Part shown: positions 1-5,564 of the stretch, piece after piece | Layout of the letters: each line of letters opens with the position of its first letter | Numbering within the stretch: position 1 is the stretch's first letter | Assembly: GCA_003563255.1 (NCBI GenBank) | Contig: PWSL01000078.1 | Coordinates: forward strand, 1 to 6,932 | Direction of reading: 5' to 3' | Length of the DNA stretch: 6,932 nucleotides | Source of the DNA: Desulfonatronospira sp. | Lineage (GTDB): Bacteria > Desulfobacterota > Desulfovibrionia > Desulfovibrionales > Desulfonatronovibrionaceae | Program-made: the position numbers and the translations under genes | Notes under the pieces: generated by a model | The model's input: the letters and a program-made list of their open reading frames with translations, nothing else | The model's database searches: none | Told to the model about the DNA's origin: nothing

Positions 1-12
1 GAGGTATATATT

Positions 13-101
13 TTTTCCTTGCGGGAATAAGACCCCAGTGAAACCCTGCTCCGCAGGAACGCTTTCAGCGTTGTTTCACGGGGCAGGACCCGCAAGGAAA
101 A
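13..101. repeat. Cloverleaf-like compound inverted repeat (REP/BIME-like)
   Basis: Seen directly: an outer perfect 13-bp stem (13-25 with 89-101), an internal loop (26-32 and 84-88), then a second stem CCCC-A-GTGAAAC (33-44) with GTTTCACGGGG (73-83) carrying one bulged A37. Inside it sit two side-by-side hairpins, CCTGC-tcc-GCAGG (45-57) and AACGCT-ttc-AGCGTT (58-72). The junction of the second stem and the two hairpins leaves no base unpaired. About 35 base pairs form from 89 nt. There is no T-tract after the right arm, so it is not a standard intrinsic terminator. It has no anticodon-loop or T-loop signature, so it is not a tRNA. Most likely it is a palindromic mobile repeat or a structured RNA; its function is unknown. 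Confidence 0.75.
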
Positions 102-108
102 GGTATCA

Positions 109-119
109 GCCCTTCGGGC
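109..119. repeat. Small hairpin GCCC-TTC-GGGC
   Basis: A 4-bp perfect stem with a three-base loop lies 7 nt after the cloverleaf. The triloop matches those of the two inner cloverleaf hairpins (TCC, TTC), so it may belong to the same compound element. No T-tract follows, which argues against a terminator. Confidence 0.4.
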
Positions 120-170
120 GGAAATACGACGATTTTATCTTATTGGGTGCATCGGTGTCAATAGGTGGAC

Positions 171-360
171 AGTAAGAGTATTTGGGTCCACGAATCTTCA
201 CTAATCTTCTCTAATGAACCGGCCCGGGGACAGTCCCCGCGACACCTTTTATGCATCAATACAAAAATTACAGACGCGAAGTTTTGTGAGCCTACACAGT
301 TAGGGACAGTCCCCAGGCCTGGTGCCATTAGTGATCGCCGAGTACCCTCTGAATGATTAC
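171..360 (+). repeat. MITE-like repeat copy R1 (degenerate left end, decamer insertion)
   Basis: The core 219-360 aligns with R4. It has a left palindrome GGGGACAGTCCCC (226-238) followed by a shared CGCGACACCTTT segment, a central stem-loop ACAAAA(261-266)/TTTTGT(282-287), a right palindrome GGGACAGTCCC (303-313), a TGCCA motif (323-327), and the right end CCCTCTGAATGATTAC (345-360), 13 of 16 matching the R4 end. The left end is less sure: 171-188 (AGTAAGAGTATTTGGGTC) resembles the R4 end AGTAACTATTCAGGGGG but is degenerate. It is separated from the core by exactly 30 bp of decamer repeat. The element ends 118 bp before the SEC-C gene. Confidence 0.75.
189..218. repeat. Three-unit decamer array
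   Basis: Three consecutive 10-bp units, CACGAATCTT, CACTAATCTT and CTCTAATGAA, run without gaps. Units 1 and 2 differ at one position; unit 3 is more diverged. The 10-bp period is about one DNA helical turn. The array occupies the place where R1 is 30 bp longer than a plain R4-like layout, so it appears to have been inserted or expanded inside R1. Confidence 0.55.
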
Positions 361-478
361 GATTTCGTTTTACACCCTTTGAGCCCTTGACGTCTTGAAT
401 TTTCCAATGCAAACACAATCTGAGCAGGAATTTTTCCATAAGGTTAACTCTTAGTGGCTACACTCAACGAGGTTAATT
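361..478 (+). other. Unique leader region before the SEC-C gene
   Basis: This 118-bp stretch between R1 and the SEC-C start holds no gene that I can support. A TTGACG hexamer (387-392) could be a -35 box, but no convincing TATAAT-like box lies 16-18 bp downstream, so no promoter is called. The only clear signal is GAGG (469-472) at the 3' end, the likely ribosome binding site. Confidence 0.4.
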
Positions 479-2557
479 TTGAACATGACCGATGAAGCCC
501 TTTTAGGCCTGCTTCGCAATACAGACCGATCCATCAAGGCGGTTTCAGAGATCGCCCCCGGCTTTGCCCAGATCCCGCAGCAGGACCTGACAAGGCTCAT
601 GCTGAAGCTCATAGATGAAGGTGAGGATAAAGCCCTGGGCATTTTTCTGAATGTCATCGCTTATCAGAGGATGAGTTTTGATACCCGGGTCCTGTGTCAA
701 TCATTGAAGGTTGTTGATAAAACTGATGATTTTATCTACCCTTTTCGAGAACAGGACGAGAAGGCAATTGAACCTTTGCTTGAACTGGCTCAGGCCAAGG
801 ATATTTCAGGTCAGAGAAATGTTCTGGCAGCTCTTCTGGCGGTTGAGTTCAGCGTCAAGTACGGCGCTATGGGCCGGGAGGTGAAGAAGGTCCTGACAAA
901 AATGACCAACAGCCTTATTATGCCGGAGGCGATGCTGCTCATCCGGTCCGCACTGGCCTTTCTTGAGGACGAGGAAAGCCGGAATGTTTTTATGCCTGCA
1001 TTCCTGGAAAAAGATATCCATGAAGAACTCCCGGAATCCAAAGGTCCCAGCTATATAGGACAATCGCATACAGTCCGTAGGCCAGTGCCCAAAATCAGCA
1101 GAAATGCACCTTGTCATTGCGGAAGCGGCAAAAAGCACAAGAAATGCTGTCTGGAAAAGGATCAGGAATTATTCCATGATGCTTCTCCTTATGCCGGGCT
1201 GACCATGTCTCAGGTCATGTCCTCCCCGGACCTGGTGGATGATACCCTGGTTATAGACAATATGCGGGCCTACCAACTGAAAAAACTGAACCATCAGAAA
1301 CTGAAAAACAAACAACTGTTGGCTGCATACCAAAAGGCCAGTGCCTTCGGGCTGTACGAAACCGGTTACAGGATGCTTTTGGAGTTGAAGGGCAGGCCGG
1401 AGCAGGAAGACTTGGCCGTTTTGCACCTGCATGACCTCCTGCATGCCGCCCTGGATGACGGCGATCTTGAGTTGTCAAAAATAATCGAAGGTCAGATCCC
1501 GCAAGATGAGCTTGAAGATGAAGAGGGCAAAAAATTTCACATGTTTCTCCTGGAAAATAAAGATCTGTTCATGACCATGGAAAAGCACTGTCAAGGTTGC
1601 CTTACCAACCAGGATGATTTTCTAAGATTTAATCCGGTGGACATGGCTTATTGTTTTGAAAAGCTGTTTCCAGCACTGACCATAATCTTTACCCGATCGG
1701 CGATCATTGAACACAGAACGTCACCCCTTGATAACAGGTTTTTACTGGATATTCTGCGTAATGCCAGAACAGACCTGGATCTTGAGCCTCTGGACGACCC
1801 CATTGAAAACTACCATGAATGGTCCATGGATAAGCTCGAACAGGGTTTTGATCTTGAGGCAAAAGACAGGGAAATCCATGAACTTAAGCAAAAAATCTAC
1901 GAAGGAAGACGCTGTGCACTTGAACAGGATCGCGAGTTGCGGGAAAAAGAACGTGAGCTGCAGACGTTGAGCAAAAAGCTGGAAAAGGAAGACCGGCTCA
2001 AGGATACCATCAACCTGGAACAGGGTCAGAGTCATGCCCAGACCGGGGAACAGGCTGATGTCTCCCACTTGAAGCGGCGTATTGAGCGGATGAAGATGGA
2101 AGTCCGGGAACAGCAGAATGAGCGGCGCAGGCTCAGCAAGCTGCTGGAAGCCAAGCGGGCTGAAAGAATCAAGACTGATGAGAAACTGCCCCATCAAGGG
2201 CGGGAAAAAGCTGTGGATGAGGGACATGCAGGAGCGGCCCGGGAGACGGATTTTAATGTTAAGAAAGTAGTCATACCGGTTTATACGGACCAGTTCAGAA
2301 ACAGTTGTGAACAGATCTCCACAGGAATAGTGGCCAAAGCTTTGAGGGCAATAGCAGGCTTTGCCGCTCACGATCAGGACGTCCTGCGCCAGAGTAAAAG
2401 GCTGGAACGATTTTCATCAGTTTACAGAGTGCGTATCGGGCTTTATCATCGTCTGTTGATCAGATATGAAAAAGAAGAGCTCAAAGTGCTGGATCTGATT
2501 CACCGGCAGGACCTGGAAAAATGGATCAGACATTATTCCAGGGGGCCTGATCATTGA
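479..2557 (+). CDS. SEC-C zinc-motif protein with coiled coil and RelE/ParE-like C-terminal domain
   Basis: 692 residues from TTG 479; ATG 485 is a near-equal alternative start. GAGG (469-472) is 6 nt from the TTG and 12 nt from the ATG, and the choice changes only two residues. Residues 1-170 are mostly alpha-helical and may be HEAT-like. A SEC-C motif follows at 208-224 (NAPCHCGSGKKHKKCC; C212, C214, C223 and C224 or an H/C variant for Zn). SEC-C motifs occur at the SecA C-terminus and in many stand-alone proteins, where they bind zinc. Residues 225-450 are helical and acidic with no family I recognise. About 455-567 is a highly charged heptad-like coiled coil. Residues 597-686 resemble the RelE/ParE toxin fold: strand, two helices, KRLERF, then VYRVRIGLYHRLLIRY and a final LDLIHRQD. 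No antitoxin-like gene is adjacent. The protein is soluble, with no signal peptide. Its cellular role is unknown; a ribosome- or RNA-related role is inference. Confidence 0.85.
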   Translation: MNMTDEALLGLLRNTDRSIKAVSEIAPGFAQIPQQDLTRLMLKLIDEGEDKALGIFLNVIAYQRMSFDTRVLCQSLKVVDKTDDFIYPFREQDEKAIEPLLELAQAKDISGQRNVLAALLAVEFSVKYGAMGREVKKVLTKMTNSLIMPEAMLLIRSALAFLEDEESRNVFMPAFLEKDIHEELPESKGPSYIGQSHTVRRPVPKISRNAPCHCGSGKKHKKCCLEKDQELFHDASPYAGLTMSQVMSSPDLVDDTLVIDNMRAYQLKKLNHQKLKNKQLLAAYQKASAFGLYETGYRMLLELKGRPEQEDLAVLHLHDLLHAALDDGDLELSKIIEGQIPQDELEDEEGKKFHMFLLENKDLFMTMEKHCQGCLTNQDDFLRFNPVDMAYCFEKLFPALTIIFTRSAIIEHRTSPLDNRFLLDILRNARTDLDLEPLDDPIENYHEWSMDKLEQGFDLEAKDREIHELKQKIYEGRRCALEQDRELREKERELQTLSKKLEKEDRLKDTINLEQGQSHAQTGEQADVSHLKRRIERMKMEVREQQNERRRLSKLLEAKRAERIKTDEKLPHQGREKAVDEGHAGAARETDFNVKKVVIPVYTDQFRNSCEQISTGIVAKALRAIAGFAAHDQDVLRQSKRLERFSSVYRVRIGLYHRLLIRYEKEELKVLDLIHRQDLEKWIRHYSRGPDH

Positions 2558-2561
2558 GGAC

Positions 2562-2576
2562 TTCCTGAACGGTTAC
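2562..2576 (+). repeat. Orphan repeat end (right-end-like sequence)
   Basis: TTCCTGAACGGTTAC resembles the right end CCCCTGAATGGTTAC of the repeat family, in the same orientation. It lies 4 nt after the SEC-C stop and directly before R2. It may be the remnant of an older copy into or beside which R2 inserted. Confidence 0.45.
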
Positions 2577-2686
2577 TACAAAAATTACAATCGCGAAATT
2601 TTGTGAAGATGCACAATCTTATATAGCGGGGACAGTCCTCCCGGCCTTTTGCCAATAGTCACCACGGAGGCCCCCTGAATGGTTAC
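2577..2686 (+). repeat. MITE-like repeat copy R2 (left half missing)
   Basis: It starts with the central stem-loop ACAAAA(2578-2583)/TTTTGT(2599-2604). The 29-nt stem-loop segment 2578-2606 matches R1 261-289 at 26 positions. It continues with palindrome GGGGACAGTCCTC (2628-2640, one stem mismatch), a TGCCA motif (2650-2654) and the right end CCCCCTGAATGGTTAC (2671-2686), which is identical to the R4 right end. The left palindrome and left end are absent. It fills most of the 134-bp gap between the SEC-C stop and the antiporter start and ends 5 bp before that start. Confidence 0.8.
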
Positions 2687-2705
2687 CTTTTATGGAGTAT
2701 TCTGA
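2666..2705 (+). promoter_or_regulatory. Possible leader mini-ORF with ribosome binding site at the R2 end
   Basis: GGAGG (2666-2670) is 8 nt upstream of ATG 2679, inside the repeat end. From there eight codons (MVTFYGVF) run to TGA 2703-2705, overlapping the antiporter start at 2692 in another frame. The antiporter ATG has no good Shine-Dalgarno of its own, since GGAGG is 21 nt away. Translation of the mini-ORF followed by re-initiation could therefore load the antiporter. This is inference from geometry only. Confidence 0.3.
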
Positions 2706-3849
2706 GCATCTTTTTCTACTGGGCGGGATAATGCTCCTGCTCTTTTTCCTGGTGAGTTATATTTTTCAGAGGCTGAAGATTCCTTCTCTTCTGGCTTATA
2801 TCTTCCTGGGTGCAGCGCTGGCCGGGTTCCTGACGGACCCGGAACTGGACCTGGTGGACCAGATCGCCCGGGTGGGCATTGTGCTGCTTTTCTTTCTCCT
2901 GGGCCTGCATTTTCCCCTGGCCCGGCTCATAAATATATCCCGCAGGGTCTGGAAAGTCGGGGCCATGGACATCGGGCTCAACTTCGGGGTCAGTTTTCTG
3001 CTGGCCTATCTGCTGGGTTTCGATCTGCTGGCTGCGTTGCTCATCGGCGGCGTAGCATATGCCACCAGTTCCTCCATCACGGTCAAAATGCTGGAGGAGT
3101 CCAAGCGTACGAATACCCCGGAAGGAGAGTTCAAGCTGGCCCTTCTGATTTTTGAGGACCTGGCGGCACCGGTCATGGTATCTTTTCTGGTGGGTTTGAC
3201 CACCCACGGGGTAATCACAGCCGATGCCATTGCCTGGATCTTTATAAAGGTAGTACTTGTAACCGCGGCTTCCATTTTTATTGCATATTACGGTTTCCGC
3301 AGGCTGGACGTATTTGTAAGCAGGTACATGTCCAGAGATTTTATGCCACTGTTTGCCATTTCCATAGCCCTGATCTTTGCCGGCATCGCCGAAGCCATGG
3401 AGCTTTCCAAGCTTTTGGGGGCTTTTCTGGCCGGGGTAATGCTTTCAGAAACAGGCACCTCCAAGGAACTGGGCAAAATTATCGCTCCCATAAAAGATCT
3501 GAGCCTGCCTTTTTTCTTTTTCTGGTTCGGCACATCCATTGCTCTGGAGACAGGAATTATTTCCCCGGCTTCCCTGGTGCTGCTCATTCTGTGGGCCATA
3601 GCAGGCAAGCTGATAGTAGGATTCTGGGGCGGAAGAATCTACGGCCTCTCATTCAGGGGGGCCATCCGGGCGGCATTTTCCCTGGTGCCCAGGGGGGAGT
3701 TTTCCGTGGTCATAGCGGCCCTGGCAGAACCGGTGCTGCGTACCTTTCTGGGGATTTACATTGTGGTTACCGCTTTTATCGGGGTGTTTTTCTTCCGCAA
3801 GGCCCCCTCAATGGCCGAAACTATCAACCGCAGGCTTAAAAAAAAGTAA
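2692..3849 (+). CDS. Kef-type (CPA2) monovalent cation:proton antiporter, membrane domain only
   Basis: 385 residues, an integral inner-membrane protein with about 11-13 hydrophobic segments over most of its length. The family predicts exchange of K+ or Na+ for H+ in pH and cation homeostasis. CPA2 hallmarks seen: an early helix pair ending IPSLLAYIFLGAALAGF; FFLLGLHF; ATSSSITVKMLEE; FEDLAAPVM at about 154-162, where the family's Q-D or D-D pair reads E155-D156; LGAFLAGVMLSET; FFFFWFGTSIAL; and RAAFSLVPRGEFSVVIAALA. It ends after a basic RRLKKK tail, so the C-terminal RCK/TrkA-N domain of KefB/KefC is absent, as in short stand-alone members. The start at 2692 keeps the first helix whole; M14 (2731) would cut it. 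The stop TAA (3847-3849) belongs to the terminal GTAAC of repeat R3. Downstream trkA is co-directional, but partnership is unproven. Ion specificity cannot be read from the sequence. Confidence 0.9.
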   Translation: MEYSEHLFLLGGIMLLLFFLVSYIFQRLKIPSLLAYIFLGAALAGFLTDPELDLVDQIARVGIVLLFFLLGLHFPLARLINISRRVWKVGAMDIGLNFGVSFLLAYLLGFDLLAALLIGGVAYATSSSITVKMLEESKRTNTPEGEFKLALLIFEDLAAPVMVSFLVGLTTHGVITADAIAWIFIKVVLVTAASIFIAYYGFRRLDVFVSRYMSRDFMPLFAISIALIFAGIAEAMELSKLLGAFLAGVMLSETGTSKELGKIIAPIKDLSLPFFFFWFGTSIALETGIISPASLVLLILWAIAGKLIVGFWGGRIYGLSFRGAIRAAFSLVPRGEFSVVIAALAEPVLRTFLGIYIVVTAFIGVFFFRKAPSMAETINRRLKKK

Positions 3850-3957
3850 CCATTCAGGGGGTCCCCGGTGTTGATTACTGGCACTCACGCCTCTGGCGTG
3901 ACTGGGGACTGTCCCCGCTAAGTACTATAGCAGACGCAACTGAAAATAATCATTTTT
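3846..3957 (-). repeat. MITE-like repeat copy R3 (inverted, left half missing)
   Basis: Read on the minus strand, this copy ends with CCCCCTGAATGGTTAC; on the plus strand GTAACCATTCAGGGGG is 3846-3861. That is an exact 16-bp inverted copy of the R2 end. Next come a GGGGACTGTCCCC palindrome (3904-3916) and a 27-nt stretch, 3902-3928, identical on the opposite strand to R4 6835-6861. A central AAAAT/ATTTT stem (3943-3947 and 3952-3956) may replace the usual ACAAAA stem. The far boundary is uncertain and no second palindrome is present. The element starts inside the antiporter stop codon. Confidence 0.8.
3885..3901. repeat. Perfect triloop hairpin inside R3
   Basis: TCACGCC (3885-3891) pairs with GGCGTGA (3895-3901) around a TCT loop: 7 bp with no mismatch. 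The corresponding place in R4 has only a short ACCTTG spacer, so the hairpin is specific to this copy. It looks like an added palindromic unit. Confidence 0.6.
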
Positions 3958-3971
3958 GAGTCACAGGGGTC

Positions 3972-3996
3972 AGTGGCCGGTAGTCAGTAGTCGGTC
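3972..3996. repeat. Heptamer array upstream of trkA
   Basis: AGTGGCC, GGTAGTC and AGTAGTC, then GGTC, run in a strict 7-bp period. The unit AGTAGTC recurs at 5487-5493 at the start of the array downstream of trkA. Confidence 0.5.
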
Positions 3997-4040
3997 AAAA
4001 CAAAGAGTTCTGTGATCCATTCAAAAGTACCAGTGCCTGT

Positions 4041-4068
4041 ATGACTTTTTGCAGGTTCATCATATAAG
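4041..4068 (+). promoter_or_regulatory. Weak sigma70-like promoter candidate for trkA
   Basis: ATGACT (4041-4046, four of six matches to TTGACA), a 16-bp spacer, and TATAAG (4063-4068, five of six matches to TATAAT). Transcription would begin near 4075, leaving a very short leader that only just contains the Shine-Dalgarno, which weakens the case. Confidence 0.3.
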
Positions 4069-4073
4069 GCCTC

Positions 4074-4080
4074 AGGAGGA
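4074..4080 (+). promoter_or_regulatory. Ribosome binding site of trkA
   Basis: AGGAGGA, a near-perfect Shine-Dalgarno about 9 nt before ATG 4089. It fixes the trkA start and contrasts with the antiporter start, which has no such site. Confidence 0.8.
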
Positions 4081-4088
4081 TTTATTTT

Positions 4089-5450
4089 ATGCATATTATT
4101 ATCATCGGCGGTGGAGGCGTTGGGCGAGAGCTGGCCCAGAACCTGTTTCACAAACGCCAGAGTATAGTGGTTATCGAAAATAACAAGGAGATAGCCGAAA
4201 AGCTGGGACAGGACCTGGATCTTTCTGTTATAAACGGCAACGGTGCCAACCTGGATATCCTGCACAAGGCCAAAATCAAGTCCGCTGATATGCTCATTGC
4301 TGTTACAGGCGCTGACGAAGTCAATATCATTGCCAGTATGATCGCCAAAAAGCTCGGGGTTCACTTTACAGTGGCCAGGGTGCGCAACCCCGAGCGGGCG
4401 GGCAGCATTGACGTGGATACCCGGGGACTGGTGCACAAAGAGATCGGCATCGACATGATAATCAGCCCGGAAAAGGCCGTGGCTCAGGAAATATCCAAAA
4501 TGATCCACTTCCCGGAAGCCGTTGAAGTGGAACATTTTGCCAAGGGCAGGGTAATGATGGTTTCAACCACTGTCACCCAGGAAGCCAGGATTACCAATAC
4601 CACTTTGCAGGAACTGGATCTGCCCAGGGGCTGTATAGTGGTGGGCATCAAGAGGTCCAACGGGGATTTCGTGCTGCCCGGCGGCAGGGACAAGATCCAG
4701 GTGGGGGACAAGGTCTACCTCATTGGAAAAGCAGAGGTCATGCGTAAGGCCAGTAGTCTTCTGCACCATGAATCGTCCCGGGTGGACCGGGTGATAATTC
4801 TGGGAGGAGGGATTATTGGGTTTTATCTGGCCTCTATCCTGGAATCGGATCAGCAGAGGTCCTTTATTGTCAAGATCATTGAGCAGGACCCGGACCGGGT
4901 GGAAGAACTGAACCGGAAGCTCAGCAGGACCATCGTACTGCAGGGAGACGGCACCGAGCTATCCTATTATAACGAAGAAGAGATCTCTGAAGCAGACATA
5001 CTGGTGGCCGCTACAGAAAATGACCGTACAAATATTGTGGCTTCCATGATGGGGCAGAAGCTCGGGGTGCACAAGGTGATCTCTGAACTAACCAGGATAG
5101 GCTACGCCTCAATTTATGACACCCTGGGGATCCTGGAAACCGTCAATCCTCACCTGATTACCGCTTCCCAGATCCTGCGTTTTACCAGGCGTGAAGATGT
5201 CGCCTCCCTGTGCCTGTTGAAGGAGGAAGCAGCAGAGGTCATGGAGGTGGTGCTCCCGGAGACGGCCTGTGTGGTGGGGCAGAAAATTTCCCAGGCGGGT
5301 TTTCCCAAAGGTCTGTTGATCGGCACCATAGTCAGGGGTGATGAGATTATAATTCCTGACGGTAATACCGTGCTTAAGGCCGACGATCACCTGGTGATTT
5401 TCACCATAGTCTGCTTCAACCTGGACCGCTTTTTCGCCTGCAGGGAGTAA
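4089..5450 (+). CDS. trkA: TrkA, peripheral NAD-binding regulatory subunit of Trk-type K+ transport
   Basis: 453 residues, the normal full length for TrkA (about 450-460), built as RCK_N, RCK_C, RCK_N, RCK_C. The first Rossmann fold begins IIIIGGGGVGRELA (G7, G9, G12) with acidic E30 after the second strand (VVIENN); the second begins VIILGGGIIGFYLA (G239, G241, G244) with E at IIEQD. RCK_C domains lie near 148-219 and 379-450. TrkA is cytosolic, binds NAD(H) and other nucleotides, and gates TrkH/TrkG potassium channels. No trkH or trkG is in the window. The gene follows the antiporter on the same strand after 239 bp of repeat-rich DNA, so co-transcription is possible but doubtful. It could instead regulate the RCK-less antiporter; this is inference. 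The start at 4089 is supported by AGGAGGA. I see no frameshift and no degraded motif. Confidence 0.93.
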   Translation: MHIIIIGGGGVGRELAQNLFHKRQSIVVIENNKEIAEKLGQDLDLSVINGNGANLDILHKAKIKSADMLIAVTGADEVNIIASMIAKKLGVHFTVARVRNPERAGSIDVDTRGLVHKEIGIDMIISPEKAVAQEISKMIHFPEAVEVEHFAKGRVMMVSTTVTQEARITNTTLQELDLPRGCIVVGIKRSNGDFVLPGGRDKIQVGDKVYLIGKAEVMRKASSLLHHESSRVDRVIILGGGIIGFYLASILESDQQRSFIVKIIEQDPDRVEELNRKLSRTIVLQGDGTELSYYNEEEISEADILVAATENDRTNIVASMMGQKLGVHKVISELTRIGYASIYDTLGILETVNPHLITASQILRFTRREDVASLCLLKEEAAEVMEVVLPETACVVGQKISQAGFPKGLLIGTIVRGDEIIIPDGNTVLKADDHLVIFTIVCFNLDRFFACRE

Positions 5451-5459
5451 GAGGATGAG

Positions 5460-5489
5460 ACTGCAAAAAGTTTTATTTCCAGTTGCAGT
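5460..5489. other. Weak stem-loop after trkA
   Basis: ACTGCAA (5460-5466) can pair with TTGCAGT (5483-5489) around a 16-nt loop. It lies 10 nt after the trkA stop and could contribute to termination or mRNA 3'-end protection. The stem is short, partly A/T, and no T-tract follows. Confidence 0.3.
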
Positions 5490-5530
5490 AGTCAGTATTA
5501 ACAAATAACAAATAACAAATAACAGATAAC
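5487..5530. repeat. Heptamer array between convergent trkA and epimerase genes
   Basis: In a strict 7-bp register: AGTAGTC, AGTATTA, ACAAATA three times, ACAGATA, then AC. The first unit is identical to a unit of the array at 3986-3992 upstream of trkA. There is no coding potential here. It is a short tandem repeat likely to vary in copy number between strains. Confidence 0.75.
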
Positions 5531-5536
5531 TGGGTT

Positions 5537-5551
5537 GCGGGCACAGCCCGC
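5537..5551. terminator. Perfect GC hairpin between convergent genes
   Basis: GCGGGC (5537-5542) and GCCCGC (5546-5551) form six G-C pairs around an ACA triloop, midway between the convergent trkA and epimerase genes. Position suggests a shared bidirectional terminator. Neither strand shows a T-tract immediately after the stem, so it may equally be a REP-like palindrome with the same triloop style seen elsewhere here. Confidence 0.4.
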
Positions 5552-5564
5552 GTTAGAATCAATA

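Noticed and set aside
13..101. tRNA or integron attC interpretation of the cloverleaf
   Set aside because: There is no seven-base anticodon loop, no T-loop signature and no acceptor end. The GTTTCAC/GTGAAAC stem does not match the GTTRRRY core of attC sites.
189..218. CRISPR array
   Set aside because: The units are 10 bp and contiguous, with no spacers; the 7-bp arrays are likewise spacerless and no cas gene is present.
158..439. Small open frames on both strands upstream of the SEC-C gene
   Set aside because: They run through repeat R1 and the decamer array; peptides encoded by such palindromic repeats are typical false genes.
1742..2371. 209-codon open frame on the minus strand inside the SEC-C gene
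   Set aside because: It lies antisense to a well-supported coding frame, has low-complexity hydrophobic content produced by the coiled-coil codons, and shows no recognisable domain.
3984..4535. 183-codon minus-strand open frame over the start of trkA
   Set aside because: It is antisense to the first Rossmann domain of TrkA, whose motifs are clear, and its protein has no recognisable features.
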